From assembly GCF_900111095.1 (NCBI RefSeq), contig NZ_FOGB01000006.1, positions 158,118 through 222,117 of the forward strand: DNA of 64,000 nucleotides. Direction: 5' to 3'. The DNA is from Amphritea atlantica (GTDB lineage Bacteria; Pseudomonadota; Gammaproteobacteria; Pseudomonadales; Balneatricaceae). The notes beneath the pieces are model-generated. The model searched no databases. It saw nothing but the letters and a program-made list of their open reading frames with translations, and was not told where the DNA came from. Shown piece by piece: positions 1-9,027 of this stretch. The first letter of the stretch is position 1. Each line of letters starts with the position of its first letter. The position numbers and the translations under genes are program-made.

Positions 1-381
1 GTTGATCTCAGCTTCCTGGGGTATATCTCCTATATCGGTGTAATCGCTGCGATTGTACAGATTCTGGAGATGTTCCTGGATAAGTATGTACCGGCACTGT
101 ACAACGCGTTGGGTGTATTCCTGCCGCTGATTACCGTGAACTGTGCCATCATGGGTGCTGCTCTGTTCATGGTTGAGCGTGACTACACCTTTGGTGAGTC
201 CGTTGTTTATGGTACCGGTGCGGGTGTTGGCTGGGCGCTGGCGATTGCCACCCTGGCAGGTATCCGTGAAAAACTTAAATACAGCGACGTACCGGAAGGT
301 TTGCGTGGCCTGGGCATCACCTTCATCACTGTGGGTCTGATGTCTCTGGGTTTCATGTCTTTCTCCGGCGTGCAGCTGTAA
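1..381 (+). CDS. nqrE: Na+-translocating NADH:quinone reductase subunit E (5' end outside window)
   Basis: Integral membrane subunit of the Na+-NQR complex, which couples NADH oxidation by ubiquinone to sodium export at the inner membrane. The frame is open from base 1, so the first roughly 75 residues of a normal 200-residue protein lie upstream; 126 residues are visible. They match the NqrE C-terminal half closely: [12 protein letters not shown] with the conserved membrane cysteine, a glycine-rich [19 protein letters not shown] stretch and the terminal [15 protein letters not shown]. nqrF follows after 37 bases, as in the standard nqrABCDEF operon. Family assignment is secure. Confidence 0.97.
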   Translation, partial: VDLSFLGYISYIGVIAAIVQILEMFLDKYVPALYNALGVFLPLITVNCAIMGAALFMVERDYTFGESVVYGTGAGVGWALAIATLAGIREKLKYSDVPEGLRGLGITFITVGLMSLGFMSFSGVQL

Positions 382-418
382 TTGCTGTCGCATGATCAAC
401 TAAAGAAGGATTAAGCTA

Positions 419-1645
419 ATGAATGCAGAAATCGTTCTCGGCGTTGTCATGTTTACCGCGGTGGTGCTTGCACTGGTCGCGGTAATTCTGGCAGCCCGTT
501 CAAAACTGGTTAGCAGTGGTGATGTCACCATCACCATTAATGATGATCCGGACAAGAGCGTTACTGTTCCTGCCGGTGATAAGCTGCTTCAAACTCTGTC
601 TAACGCCGGTATCTTTGTGCCTTCCGCCTGTGGCGGCGGTGGTACCTGTGCGCAGTGTAAGTGTCAGGTGCTTGATGGAGGCGGTTCTATGCTGCCGACT
701 GAGGAGTCTCACTTTACCATGCGTGAAGCGAAAGAGGGCTGGCGCCTGTCCTGTCAGGTGGCTGTGAAGCAGGATATGAATATCGAGCTCGAAGAGGAGA
801 TCTTTGGTGTTAAGAAGTGGGAGTGTACGGTTGAATCTAACCCTAACGTTGCCACTTTCATCAAAGAGCTGACCCTGCGTCTGCCGGGAGGTGAGAACGT
901 GGACTTCCGGGCCGGTGGTTATGTTCAGCTGGAGTGTCCTCCTCACGAAGTGCACTACAAAGACTTCGATATCGAAGAGGAATATCGTGGGGACTGGGAT
1001 AAGTTTGATCAATGGCGTTATGTATCGAAAGTGGATGAAACCACGATCCGTGCATACTCCATGGCAAACTATCCGGAAGAGCGCGGTGTTGTTAAATTCA
1101 ATATCCGTATCGCGTCTCCACCTCCGGGTACCGATGTGCCTCCGGGTAAGATGTCTTCCTACGTATTCAGCCTCAAACCGGGCGATAAGATTACCGTGTA
1201 CGGACCGTTTGGTGAGTTTTTTGCCAAGGATACCGATAACGAGATGGTCTTTATCGGCGGTGGCGCGGGTATGGCACCCATGCGGTCTCATATCTTCGAT
1301 CAGCTGAAGCGTCTGAACTCTAAGCGTAAGATCTCCTTCTGGTATGGTGCCCGCTCACTGCGTGAGTGCTTCTACAATGAGGAGTACGATAAGCTTCAGG
1401 AGGAAAATGACAACTTCAAGTGGCATCTGGCCCTGTCAGATCCTCAGCCTGAAGATAACTGGGATGGTATGACTGGTTTCATCCATAATGTGTTGTACGA
1501 AAACTATCTGAAGGACCATGAGGCTCCGGAAGATTGCGAGTACTACATGTGTGGACCTCCCATGATGAATGCTGCAGTTATTCAGATGCTGGTTGATCTG
1601 GGTGTTGAGCGTGAAAATATCTTCCTCGACGACTTTGGTGGCTGA
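419..1645 (+). CDS. nqrF: Na+-NQR subunit F, NADH-oxidising flavoprotein
   Basis: Entry subunit of Na+-NQR: takes hydride from NADH on FAD and passes electrons through a 2Fe-2S centre. The 408 residues match the family length. One N-terminal membrane helix (about residues 3-26) is followed by a plant-ferredoxin domain with the cluster cysteines in [14 protein letters not shown] and LSCQ, then a ferredoxin-reductase FAD domain (RAYSMANYP) and an NAD-binding domain ([24 protein letters not shown]) ending in the conserved [10 protein letters not shown]. An AGAAGGA ribosome site precedes the ATG. It sits between nqrE and the flavinylation gene apbE, consistent with one operon. Confidence 0.98.
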   Translation: MNAEIVLGVVMFTAVVLALVAVILAARSKLVSSGDVTITINDDPDKSVTVPAGDKLLQTLSNAGIFVPSACGGGGTCAQCKCQVLDGGGSMLPTEESHFTMREAKEGWRLSCQVAVKQDMNIELEEEIFGVKKWECTVESNPNVATFIKELTLRLPGGENVDFRAGGYVQLECPPHEVHYKDFDIEEEYRGDWDKFDQWRYVSKVDETTIRAYSMANYPEERGVVKFNIRIASPPPGTDVPPGKMSSYVFSLKPGDKITVYGPFGEFFAKDTDNEMVFIGGGAGMAPMRSHIFDQLKRLNSKRKISFWYGARSLRECFYNEEYDKLQEENDNFKWHLALSDPQPEDNWDGMTGFIHNVLYENYLKDHEAPEDCEYYMCGPPMMNAAVIQMLVDLGVERENIFLDDFGG

Positions 1646-1651
1646 TCATTG

Positions 1652-2689
1652 ATGTCTGAAATAACCAGACAAGTCATTAAACGGCCGGCAGCTCTGCTGC
1701 TGGCCGCTTTGTTTTTCATGTTTGCACTCCTTAGTGGGTGTAGCAAACAACCTCAGATTGTCAGCCATCAGGGGCCGACAATGGGTACCAGCTTCACTGT
1801 GAAGTGGGTATCGTCCGATGCTGATATTGATGCAAAACTGCCGGCACAGATTGATCAGTTGCTGGTGCAGGTCAATAACAGTATGTCTACCTATCAGAAG
1901 GACTCAGAGCTGAGTCGCATCAACCGGATGCCGGCAGGTGAGGTTGCGACACTATCTGAAGGTCTGACTCAGGTATTAAAAAAAGCTTTAGAGATTAGCG
2001 ATTCTTCTGGCGGTGCATTTGATGTTACGGTCGGTCCACTTGTTAATCTGTGGGGCTTTGGCCCGGATGGCCGGGTTATCCACGCGCCGGAGGAACAGGA
2101 GATTGCTCAGCTGCGTCAGCGGGTAGGCTATCACTATCTCAGGCTTACCGGGAATCAGTTAAATCGTGAGCGTAAAGTCTATATCGATCTTTCAGCAATC
2201 GCTAAGGGGTACGGTGTGGATAAAGTAGCCGAACTGCTGGAAAGTAATGGTATTACCGCGTATCTGGTTGAGATCGGTGGTGAACTCAGAGCCAGGGGAC
2301 TAAAGCCGGACAACAGCCACTGGAAGATCGCCATTGAAGCGCCGGTTTCCGGTGAGCGTAAGGTTCAGCGTATAATTGAAGTGAAAGATGTGGGGATCGC
2401 CACATCAGGCGATTACCGTAATTATTTTGAGGAAAACGGTATCCGTTTTTCCCATACAATAGATCCATCTACTGGCAAGCCGATCAGTCATAAGCTGGCG
2501 TCCGTTACTGTACTGGCCAGTGACTGTGCGACAGCAGATGCGTTGGCGACGGCGATGATGGTGCTTGGGCCCGAGCGGGCTGAAACCTATGCTGAGCAGC
2601 AGGGGGTTGAAGCGCTATTGATTATAAAGTCCGCTGACGGCTTTATTGAAAAGATGACACCGGGATTTAAACACTATCTGGTGGAGTGA
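1652..2689 (+). CDS. apbE: FAD:protein FMN transferase (lipoprotein)
   Basis: Transfers FMN from FAD onto threonine residues of target proteins, here expected to be NqrB and NqrC. The N-terminus carries a signal peptide with lipobox LLSGC, so the mature protein is probably a lipoprotein facing the periplasm. Family landmarks are GPTMGTSFTVKW near the start, a DVTVGPLVNLWGFGPDG segment, the nucleotide-binding region DLSAIAKGYGVDKVAELLE and VEIGGELRARG, and HTIDPSTGKP with the Mg-binding region near the end. ATG at 1652 is used; an in-frame TTG lies one codon earlier. It begins 6 bases after nqrF stops, so coupling with the nqr operon is likely. Confidence 0.95.
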   Translation: MSEITRQVIKRPAALLLAALFFMFALLSGCSKQPQIVSHQGPTMGTSFTVKWVSSDADIDAKLPAQIDQLLVQVNNSMSTYQKDSELSRINRMPAGEVATLSEGLTQVLKKALEISDSSGGAFDVTVGPLVNLWGFGPDGRVIHAPEEQEIAQLRQRVGYHYLRLTGNQLNRERKVYIDLSAIAKGYGVDKVAELLESNGITAYLVEIGGELRARGLKPDNSHWKIAIEAPVSGERKVQRIIEVKDVGIATSGDYRNYFEENGIRFSHTIDPSTGKPISHKLASVTVLASDCATADALATAMMVLGPERAETYAEQQGVEALLIIKSADGFIEKMTPGFKHYLVE

Positions 2690-2699
2690 GGAAAGTTCT

Positions 2700-2939
2700 A
2701 TGAGTACTATGATTTTGTCATTTATCGTTCTGGGTCTGGTGATAGCAGGTATGTCCATCGGCGTTATCATGGGACGTAAACCGATTGCAGGCTCCTGTGG
2801 TGGTCTGGCCGCTGTGGGTATCGACGAAGAGTGCCCCATCTGTGGTGGTGATCAGAACAAGTGTGAAGATGAGCAGGACAAGCAGAGTCGTAAAGAGGCT
2901 GTTGCCGAACTGGCCTATGAGGCGAAGTCTGGCCACTGA
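2700..2939 (+). CDS. nqrM: Na+-NQR maturation protein NqrM
   Basis: Small membrane protein (79 residues, former DUF539 family) needed for assembly of active Na+-NQR, proposed to deliver iron to the NqrD/NqrE metal site. One N-terminal membrane helix (about residues 4-24) is followed by a cysteine-rich segment: GSCGGL, CPICGG and KCED give four cysteines. The C-terminal tail is charged. It starts 10 bases after apbE, the classic nqrF-apbE-nqrM order. Confidence 0.95.
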   Translation: MSTMILSFIVLGLVIAGMSIGVIMGRKPIAGSCGGLAAVGIDEECPICGGDQNKCEDEQDKQSRKEAVAELAYEAKSGH

Positions 2940-3059
2940 GTAGAATTGAATCTGCTGACTGAATTTTCCAGGCACAGTAAGTTGTCTGTGCCTGCATGTA
3001 CGGGGTTTGGTTGTCTCGACAAATAATTATCGCAAGAATAACAGTAATAGGGGAAAGTG

Positions 3060-4460
3060 ATGGCTGTATATGACTATGATGTCATTGTAATCGGATCCGG
3101 TCCTGCCGGTGAAGGCGCGGCAATGAATGCGGCGAAAAAGGGGCGTCGTGTAGCCGTAATAGAGTCTCAGGATTCAGTGGGTGGTAACTGTACCCATAAA
3201 GGCACTATCCCTTCCAAGGCGCTGCGTCACTCAGTCAAGCAGATCATTGAGTTCAACACCAACCCTATGTTCCGTGATATCGGCGAACCTCGCTGGTTTT
3301 CCTTTCCTAAAGTGCTTAAGCGTGCCGAAAAAGTTATCTCAAACCAGGTCATGATGCGCACTAATTTCTATGCCCGCAATCGTATAGATCTGTTTTTTGG
3401 TCAGGCAGAGTTTGCTGATAAAAATACTGTATTGGTGACGGGTACGGTTAAGGGTAATGAAACCCTGCGGGCTAAAAACATCATTATTGCTACCGGCTCG
3501 CGGCCTTATAAGCCGGATGATATCGACTTTAATCATCCGCGTATCTATAACAGCGATACTGTACTGACCCTCAGTCATACTCCCCGGACGCTTATTATTT
3601 ATGGTGCCGGTGTTATCGGTTCTGAATACGCTTCTATCTTCAGTGGTTTGGGCGTTAAGGTCGATCTTATCGATTCGATGGACCGCCTGTTATCTTTTCT
3701 GGATGCTGAGATCTCCGATTCACTGAGTTATCACCTGCGTAATAATGCGGTGAAGATACGCCATAATGAAGTCTATGAAAAAGTTGTCGCTGATGAGCGA
3801 GGCGTAACTCTGACGCTGCGTTCAGGCAAAATGATCCGGGCGGATGCTTTTCTCTGGTGTAATGGGCGTAGCGGTAACACCGACATGCTGAAGCTGGAAA
3901 ATATCGGTCTGGAGGCGAACAGTCGGGGGCAGATTGAGGTCGATGAACACTACCGGACCAAGTCAGAAGGGATCTATGCCTGTGGTGATGTGATCGGCTG
4001 GCCTGCGCTGGCATCTGCGGCGCTTGACCAGGGGCGTGCAGCGTCTTCAGATATGCTCAATGCAGAGGATTTCCGTTACATTAATGATGTGCCCACCGGT
4101 ATCTATACTATTCCAGAGATCAGCTCTATCGGTAAAACCGAGGAGCAACTGACGGAAGAGTGTGTGCCTTATGAAGTTGGACAGGCCTTTTTCAAGGATA
4201 CCGCCCGTGCGCAGATTTCCGGTGAGCCGGTGGGGATGCTGAAGATTCTGTTCAACCGGGATACGCTGGCAATATTGGGTATCCACTGCTTTGGAGACCA
4301 GGCTTCTGAGATCGTACATATCGGTCAGGCGATTATGAATCAGGCGGGCGAAGCGAATACCATAAACTACTTCGTCAACACCACCTTTAACTATCCGACC
4401 ATGGCAGAAGCCTATCGGGTAGCAGCCATTGCAGGGTTGAACCGTATCTCCAATCTGTAA
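3060..4460 (+). CDS. sthA: Soluble pyridine nucleotide transhydrogenase
   Basis: Cytosolic FAD enzyme that equilibrates NADPH and NAD+, mainly reoxidising excess NADPH. The 466 residues equal the E. coli length. Visible motifs are the N-terminal FAD dinucleotide fold [27 protein letters not shown] where the usual disulfide-reductase pair is reduced to a single cysteine as typical for SthA, the NAD fold [15 protein letters not shown], the second FAD motif [16 protein letters not shown] and the C-terminal [20 protein letters not shown] 3060 is preferred over GTG 3057 because GGGGAA lies 5-6 bases upstream. A strong terminator follows. Confidence 0.97.
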   Translation: MAVYDYDVIVIGSGPAGEGAAMNAAKKGRRVAVIESQDSVGGNCTHKGTIPSKALRHSVKQIIEFNTNPMFRDIGEPRWFSFPKVLKRAEKVISNQVMMRTNFYARNRIDLFFGQAEFADKNTVLVTGTVKGNETLRAKNIIIATGSRPYKPDDIDFNHPRIYNSDTVLTLSHTPRTLIIYGAGVIGSEYASIFSGLGVKVDLIDSMDRLLSFLDAEISDSLSYHLRNNAVKIRHNEVYEKVVADERGVTLTLRSGKMIRADAFLWCNGRSGNTDMLKLENIGLEANSRGQIEVDEHYRTKSEGIYACGDVIGWPALASAALDQGRAASSDMLNAEDFRYINDVPTGIYTIPEISSIGKTEEQLTEECVPYEVGQAFFKDTARAQISGEPVGMLKILFNRDTLAILGIHCFGDQASEIVHIGQAIMNQAGEANTINYFVNTTFNYPTMAEAYRVAAIAGLNRISNL

Positions 4461-4472
4461 CAGAATGGCAAT

Positions 4473-4501
4473 AAAAAACCGCCTCATTGGGCGGTTTTTT
4501 T
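4473..4501. terminator. Bidirectional rho-independent terminator
   Basis: AAAAAACCGCC, a short TCATT-type loop and GGCGGTTTTTTT form an A-tract/T-tract hairpin between sthA and the convergent reverse-strand operon, able to serve both strands. Confidence 0.9.
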
Positions 4502-4508
4502 GTCTGTA

Positions 4509-4838
4509 TTATCGATCAGTGGTATCGTCGTCGGGTTTTTCAGGCGTTTTATAGAAGCCATCCTCATAATACTTACCGGTTACACCGAGTTTTCTTTCAA
4601 TCCAGCGATTGTAGTGTTTCCAGAGGAAGAAACCGGGGGTCATACCGATCATGATCCCCAGCATCAGTCCGGCTCCGGCATACTTTTCTGGCATCTGAGC
4701 CGTCACCCAGTCGTAAAATCCAGTGCTGTCGATCACCAGATAATAAGCGATAAGAAACAGCAAACCAAACCCTGTGGCGATGTGATGTAACAGCTTGTTA
4801 TGGGTACTGCTATCGGAACTGTTTAAGTTGTCAGACAT
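4509..4838 (-). CDS. Small inner-membrane protein of unknown function
   Basis: 109 residues with two predicted membrane helices (about 21-40, FGLLFLIAYYLVI, and about 55-75, GAGLMLGIMIGMTPGFFLW) and a charged C-terminal tail rich in Asp/Lys. No family is recognised. It begins 8 bases after the Tus-like gene ends on the same strand, with no good ribosome site of its own, so it is probably translated by coupling as the last gene of the PilZ-Tus operon. Function cannot be inferred beyond membrane location. Confidence 0.75.
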   Translation of the reverse strand: MSDNLNSSDSSTHNKLLHHIATGFGLLFLIAYYLVIDSTGFYDWVTAQMPEKYAGAGLMLGIMIGMTPGFFLWKHYNRWIERKLGVTGKYYEDGFYKTPEKPDDDTTDR

Positions 4839-4846
4839 TGATTTGG

Positions 4847-5695
4847 TTATCCAAGGTAACGGTGTACTCTGATGCTTGGCAGAAAGGGCTGAGGATCTAT
4901 TTTCAGATCACTGCGTTCCACCCGACTGCGCGTTTCAGGCGGTGTAAGCGGTGGCTCATTATACGCGGGGAGGGTGGGGTTATCACTGTTAAGGGCGATA
5001 ATAATCGGCAATGATGTATTCAGCGCTTTACGCAGGGTGCTGTCTTTGTGTTTCCAGACCGGATTGGCCCGCATAACCGGTACCTGGTTTTGAACCTGTG
5101 CCAGCATATCGCCGGGCCGTAGCTGACCGACAGCCTGTAACTGCATCTGAATATGGGGTTGACTGGTGTCCAGTTTTAGCAGTTTTTCTTCAGCTTCTCT
5201 GGGGGTGAGTTTGCGAATGCTGCGGCCGCTGCTGTACCAGCTGAAACCGATGCGGCTGGGGCAGGTTTCAAACAGCGGTATCTGACGATAACACTGCTTG
5301 AGATGAAGTCTTGATGCACCATGGCGATGCAACATCGCGGCGAGCGTTTCACTGCGTCGGTGAAGCAGTTGCAGGGTATCGGCGGACTGGCTCAGTTGAT
5401 AACGGGTTGCGAGGGATTGAAAATCAGCTTTCGCGGAATTAAGTCTGAGAGTCGCCTGAATCAGATCAGGATTGGCACCGATCATGCCGTGCTGAGTGAG
5501 TGTGGTACGGCCGTCCTGTCCGTCGCGATACCAGATATCTGTATAGAGGCTGGCCGCTTGTGGCAGGCTGCGGGCTGTTTCGCCCGGTAACCAGAAGGGC
5601 AGTTTACTGTTTAGTAGTTGCTCAGAGAAACATAGCAGAGCCTGATTAAGCTGGTTGAGACTTTCAAGCAGTTCAACCGTATCAGTACTGCTCAT
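4847..5695 (-). CDS. tus: Tus-like DNA replication terminus site-binding protein
   Basis: Tus binds Ter sites and blocks replication forks in one orientation. At 282 residues this is slightly shorter than E. coli Tus (309). Similarity can be followed by eye at both ends: an N-terminal helical MSSTDTVELLESLNQL, a middle CYRQIPLFETCPSRIGFSWYS matching the Tus AYRTLTVL...RFGWA region, and a C-terminus with LPIIIALNSDNPTLPAYNE and FLPSIRVHRYLG matching IPLIALINRDNG and LIIPRLHLYV. ATG 5695 is chosen over 5746 because it aligns with the Tus N-terminus and leaves a 14-bp overlap with the PilZ gene. Outside Enterobacterales its role is poorly known. Confidence 0.85.
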   Translation of the reverse strand: MSSTDTVELLESLNQLNQALLCFSEQLLNSKLPFWLPGETARSLPQAASLYTDIWYRDGQDGRTTLTQHGMIGANPDLIQATLRLNSAKADFQSLATRYQLSQSADTLQLLHRRSETLAAMLHRHGASRLHLKQCYRQIPLFETCPSRIGFSWYSSGRSIRKLTPREAEEKLLKLDTSQPHIQMQLQAVGQLRPGDMLAQVQNQVPVMRANPVWKHKDSTLRKALNTSLPIIIALNSDNPTLPAYNEPPLTPPETRSRVERSDLKIDPQPFLPSIRVHRYLG

Positions 5696-6254
5696 CGTTC
5701 TGCTGTCGTTCGCGGGTCTGGCTGGTGAGAATATAGCGGGCAACAATCATCCGGCTGCTTTCGGGCATATCGCTGAATTCGATACCAATTTTGTATTGGC
5801 CCTGTTCATTTTTTTCGCCACTATAGAGAACCTGTCCATACAGCAGTAAGCCTGAGTAGGTTTCTTCAAATACGACTTTGAGAGCGAGATAGCTTTTAAG
5901 AGGGATCGGCTCTTTACTGTAAAAACTCATGCCGCCTTCACTCAGGTTGATCTCCTGAGTCGTCAGATTTTCAAATTCCACATCACTTTTAGCGATGGCA
6001 TGAGCGATGGCATCAATCTTGTTGTTCATGTTTTCGAGATAGGTCGCAACCAGAGGGTCTTTCTGAGCGATTTTGCGCAGCTGATAACTGTTGTCCTGGC
6101 TAAACTCCTGAAGCTGAGTCAGTAACAAAAAGAAGGGGGAAACCTGAAACTGCGTCGGCAGACGGCCGTGTTGCATCTCATCTTCCGTGATGACTTTATA
6201 GTCTACCGCTACTTTGCCGTTGATGCGGAAATACTGGCGACGTTCCTGGTTCAA
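5682..6254 (-). CDS. PilZ-domain c-di-GMP-binding protein
   Basis: 190-residue soluble protein. The PilZ signature is split: RRQYFR at residues 5-10 supplies the RxxxR arginines and NLSEGGMSFYS (about residues 108-118) supplies the N/DxSxxG half. The intervening helical insert is longer than in minimal PilZ domains. A c-di-GMP effector role follows from the family; its partner is unknown. The start is a TTG at 6254 with a GAGGG ribosome site about 8 bases upstream. It is the first gene of a three-gene reverse operon and overlaps the Tus-like gene. Confidence 0.88.
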   Translation of the reverse strand: MNQERRQYFRINGKVAVDYKVITEDEMQHGRLPTQFQVSPFFLLLTQLQEFSQDNSYQLRKIAQKDPLVATYLENMNNKIDAIAHAIAKSDVEFENLTTQEINLSEGGMSFYSKEPIPLKSYLALKVVFEETYSGLLLYGQVLYSGEKNEQGQYKIGIEFSDMPESSRMIVARYILTSQTRERQQNDEQY

Positions 6255-6351
6255 AATACAGCCCTCGTGAATTGGTCACTTTTCCTGAGTATAACGAATA
6301 TTATTCTGATTTTGTTAGAGAATTTTATCAGTCTGTGATTTAATCCCGGCC

Positions 6352-7596
6352 ATGTTTAGACCATTCTCTCTGTACGTTGGGTTGCGGTATACCTCAGCCA
6401 AACGGAACAACAACTTTATTTCATTTATCTCGCTGGTCTCAATGCTGGGACTGATGCTGGGAGTTGCTGCGCTGATTGTTGTGCTTTCGGTGATGAACGG
6501 CTTCGACCGTGAACTGAAAGAACGTATTCTTGGCATGGTGCCCCATGGCACCATCTCTGACTATGGTCAGCCGCTGGAAAACTGGCAGGCAGTCGCTGCT
6601 AAGGTTAACCAGAAGGCTGGCGTCGTAGGCACTGCACCCTACATTCAGGCGCAGGGGATGCTGACAAACCGGGGTGTCGTTCGTGGCGTACTGATCAATG
6701 GTATAGAGCCTGAACTGGAAAAAAAGATCTCCATTCTGGATGAAAACATCAAAGCTGGCAGCCTGGATGCATTGAAGCCGAGAAGTTACGGTATTGTTCT
6801 GGGTGCATTACTGGCCCGTTCCATGGGCGTTTCTGTGGGCGATAAGGTAACGCTGGTGCTTCCCGAAGCTTCCATTAGTGTTGCCGGGATTATTCCGCGT
6901 CTGAAGCGTTTTACCGTTGTCGGAGTGTTTGAAGTCGGGGCCGAGCTGGATGCCAGTCTTGCCTATATCAATATCGAAGATGCAGCACGACTTAAACGGA
7001 TGGACCGAGGTGTTGATGGTATCCGTCTGGAGTTTGACAACCTGTTTCAGGCACCCGCCAGAATCCGGCAGATTATTGCTGACCTGGGCGAGTTTTATCG
7101 GGCCAGTGACTGGACCCGTACGCACGGTAATCTGTTTCAGGCGATCCAGCTGGAAAAGAAGATGATCGGGCTGCTGCTATTTCTGATCGTGTTTGTGGCG
7201 GCATTCAATATTGTTTCGACGCTGGTGATGGTGGTAACTGACAAAAAAGGGGATATCGCTATCCTCAGGACACTGGGGGCAACACCGGGTCGAATCATGC
7301 GGATCTTTATGGTGCAGGGCACTGTCATCGGAGTGATGGGAACGCTGCTGGGATCGGTTCTGGGTATCCTGCTGGCGCTGACCATTACCGATATTATCGC
7401 CTGGATTGAACATACTTTTGGGATTCAGTTTCTCAGTGCGGATGTTTATTTCATTAGCTATCTGCCCTCACAACTACAGCTGGGTGATGTCGTGGTGATT
7501 ATCTCTGTGGCCCTGGGAATCAGTTTCCTGGCAACCATCTACCCGGCCTGGCGGGCGTCCCGGACACAACCGGCGGAGGCGTTGCGTTATGAGTGA
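6352..7596 (+). CDS. lolC: Lipoprotein-releasing ABC transporter permease (LolC/LolE family)
   Basis: Inner-membrane permease that extracts outer-membrane lipoproteins and hands them to LolA. 414 residues with the expected layout: one N-terminal helix (SMLGLMLGVAALIVVLSVMN), a large periplasmic MacB-type domain (about 45-255), and three C-terminal helices (about 270-295, 315-345, 375-400). FIGLRYTSAKR-like and WRASRTQPAEALRYE ends are family hallmarks. It overlaps lolD by 8 bases. No second permease gene follows lolD here, so the transporter may be a homodimer (LolF type) or the partner is elsewhere. Confidence 0.95.
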   Translation: MFRPFSLYVGLRYTSAKRNNNFISFISLVSMLGLMLGVAALIVVLSVMNGFDRELKERILGMVPHGTISDYGQPLENWQAVAAKVNQKAGVVGTAPYIQAQGMLTNRGVVRGVLINGIEPELEKKISILDENIKAGSLDALKPRSYGIVLGALLARSMGVSVGDKVTLVLPEASISVAGIIPRLKRFTVVGVFEVGAELDASLAYINIEDAARLKRMDRGVDGIRLEFDNLFQAPARIRQIIADLGEFYRASDWTRTHGNLFQAIQLEKKMIGLLLFLIVFVAAFNIVSTLVMVVTDKKGDIAILRTLGATPGRIMRIFMVQGTVIGVMGTLLGSVLGILLALTITDIIAWIEHTFGIQFLSADVYFISYLPSQLQLGDVVVIISVALGISFLATIYPAWRASRTQPAEALRYE

Positions 7597-8275
7597 TCTG
7601 GTTCTGCAGTGTATCGATCTGAAAAAGCGTTACGGTGATGGAGATATCGCAGTAGAGGTTTTGCGGGGGATAGAGCTTCAGGTAAAGCGGGGAGAGACCC
7701 TGGCGATAGTCGGCAGCTCCGGTTCCGGGAAGAGTACCCTGCTGAATATGCTGGGGGGACTTGATCTGCCCAGTTCCGGGGATGTTCGCGTTGACGACCA
7801 GTCTTTGTTTGAGATCAGTGAACAGGAGCGGGCACAGCTGCGCAACCGCTCACTTGGGTTTGTTTATCAGTTCCACCATCTGTTAGCAGAATTCAGCGCG
7901 CTTGAGAATGTAGCGATGCCCTTGCTTATCAGAGGGGAAGCGATCAGCAACGTGCGCGAACAGGCGACTGCAATTCTGCACTCGGTGGGGCTTTCTCATC
8001 GTCTTGAACATAAACCGTCGATGCTGAGTGGTGGTGAACGTCAGCGGGTGGCCATTGCCCGGGCGCTGGTCACTAACCCTGCCTGCGTGCTGATGGATGA
8101 GCCTACCGGTAATCTTGATCGTCATACCGCTCAGGAGGTGCAGGCGCTCATGGATAAACTGAACAACGAGTTTGGTATTTCGTTTGTGGTGGTGACCCAT
8201 GATCCACAGCTCGCTGAAAAACAGGGACGGGTTGTTGAGCTGAAAGATGGTTTACTACAGCAACTGAACAGTTAA
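7589..8275 (+). CDS. lolD: Lipoprotein-releasing ABC transporter ATPase LolD
   Basis: 228-residue ATPase of the Lol system. Walker A is GSSGSGKST, followed by the Q-loop region YQFHHLLAEFSALENVAMPLLI, the signature LSGGERQRVAIARAL, Walker B CVLMDEPTGNLD and the H-loop VVTHD. The QFHHLLAEF segment is the LolD-specific contact to the permease. Start overlaps the permease end, so the two are co-translated. Confidence 0.97.
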   Translation: MSDLVLQCIDLKKRYGDGDIAVEVLRGIELQVKRGETLAIVGSSGSGKSTLLNMLGGLDLPSSGDVRVDDQSLFEISEQERAQLRNRSLGFVYQFHHLLAEFSALENVAMPLLIRGEAISNVREQATAILHSVGLSHRLEHKPSMLSGGERQRVAIARALVTNPACVLMDEPTGNLDRHTAQEVQALMDKLNNEFGISFVVVTHDPQLAEKQGRVVELKDGLLQQLNS

Positions 8276-8323
8276 GAGGGTCAGACCGAACTATCTGTAC
8301 GCTGAACGTTACGTTTCACGATT

Positions 8324-8348
8324 AAAGCCGGAATCTATTCCGGCTTTT
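8324..8348. terminator. Rho-independent terminator after lolD
   Basis: AAAGCCGGAAT and ATTCCGGCTTTTT form a tight hairpin between the convergent lolD and DUF2062 genes. It overlaps the stop codon of the reverse-strand gene. Confidence 0.8.
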
Positions 8349-8949
8349 TGCTCTGAGCAGTTTTGTCTGACTGCTTGCCAGGAGTGGCCTCATCGCTATC
8401 TTGCGATTCTTTATCCCGTATGAGTTTACGCAGTATAAACTTGCGGCTTTTTCGGTTGCGCCAGCTTTTATTGACATGCCAGACCCAGAATCGCTGCATC
8501 AGCAGATAACCCAGAGTTCCGCTGACAATACCACACACCAGTGAGCCGACCAGCAGAGGTAGCCAGATATGTTCCAGTTCAGCCTTAATCCACTCCATCG
8601 TTAACTCAAAATCTATAGCAACCGGGTCTACACCTAGAATCAGGGTGCCGATCCAGTAAGCGAAATAAAACATGGGGGGGATAGTGATCGGATTGGTCAG
8701 CCAGACCAGGCCCACTGAAATTGGCAGATTGCTGCGTACGAACAGAGCCGCGACTGCAGCAATAAGCATCTGTGATGGCAGCGGTATAAATGCACAGAAT
8801 AAGCCTACGAAAAATGCCCTGCTGACGGACTTACGGGTCAGGTGCCACAGATTTGGGTCATGTATATGACTTCCAAGCCAGCTCAGGTAGCGGTTGGACT
8901 TGAGTTTACGCTCATCTGGCATAAATTTTCTGATAAGTTTGCGCGGCAT
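8335..8949 (-). CDS. DUF2062 family membrane protein
   Basis: 204 residues, conserved in many gammaproteobacteria, function unknown. The DUF2062 core is clear: SRAFFVGLFCAFIPLPSQM, a helix AAVAALFVRSNLPISVG, and WLTNPITIPPMFYFAYWIG. Three or four membrane helices span about residues 45-150, and the C-terminal tail after residue 165 is strongly basic then Asp/Lys/Gln-rich. It is transcribed towards lolD and divergently from comEC. Confidence 0.9.
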   Translation of the reverse strand: MPRKLIRKFMPDERKLKSNRYLSWLGSHIHDPNLWHLTRKSVSRAFFVGLFCAFIPLPSQMLIAAVAALFVRSNLPISVGLVWLTNPITIPPMFYFAYWIGTLILGVDPVAIDFELTMEWIKAELEHIWLPLLVGSLVCGIVSGTLGYLLMQRFWVWHVNKSWRNRKSRKFILRKLIRDKESQDSDEATPGKQSDKTAQSKKPE

Positions 8950-9027
8950 CAGGAAGAAACTATAGTTAGCTGATGGGAGGGGCTCATTATGCCCCCTTAC
9001 AAACTGTAAGCCAACCGGTAATCATGG

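Noticed and set aside
500-1291. 263-codon reverse-strand open frame inside nqrF
   Set aside because: It is antisense to a certain gene, has no family resemblance or ribosome site, and arises from codon bias of nqrF.
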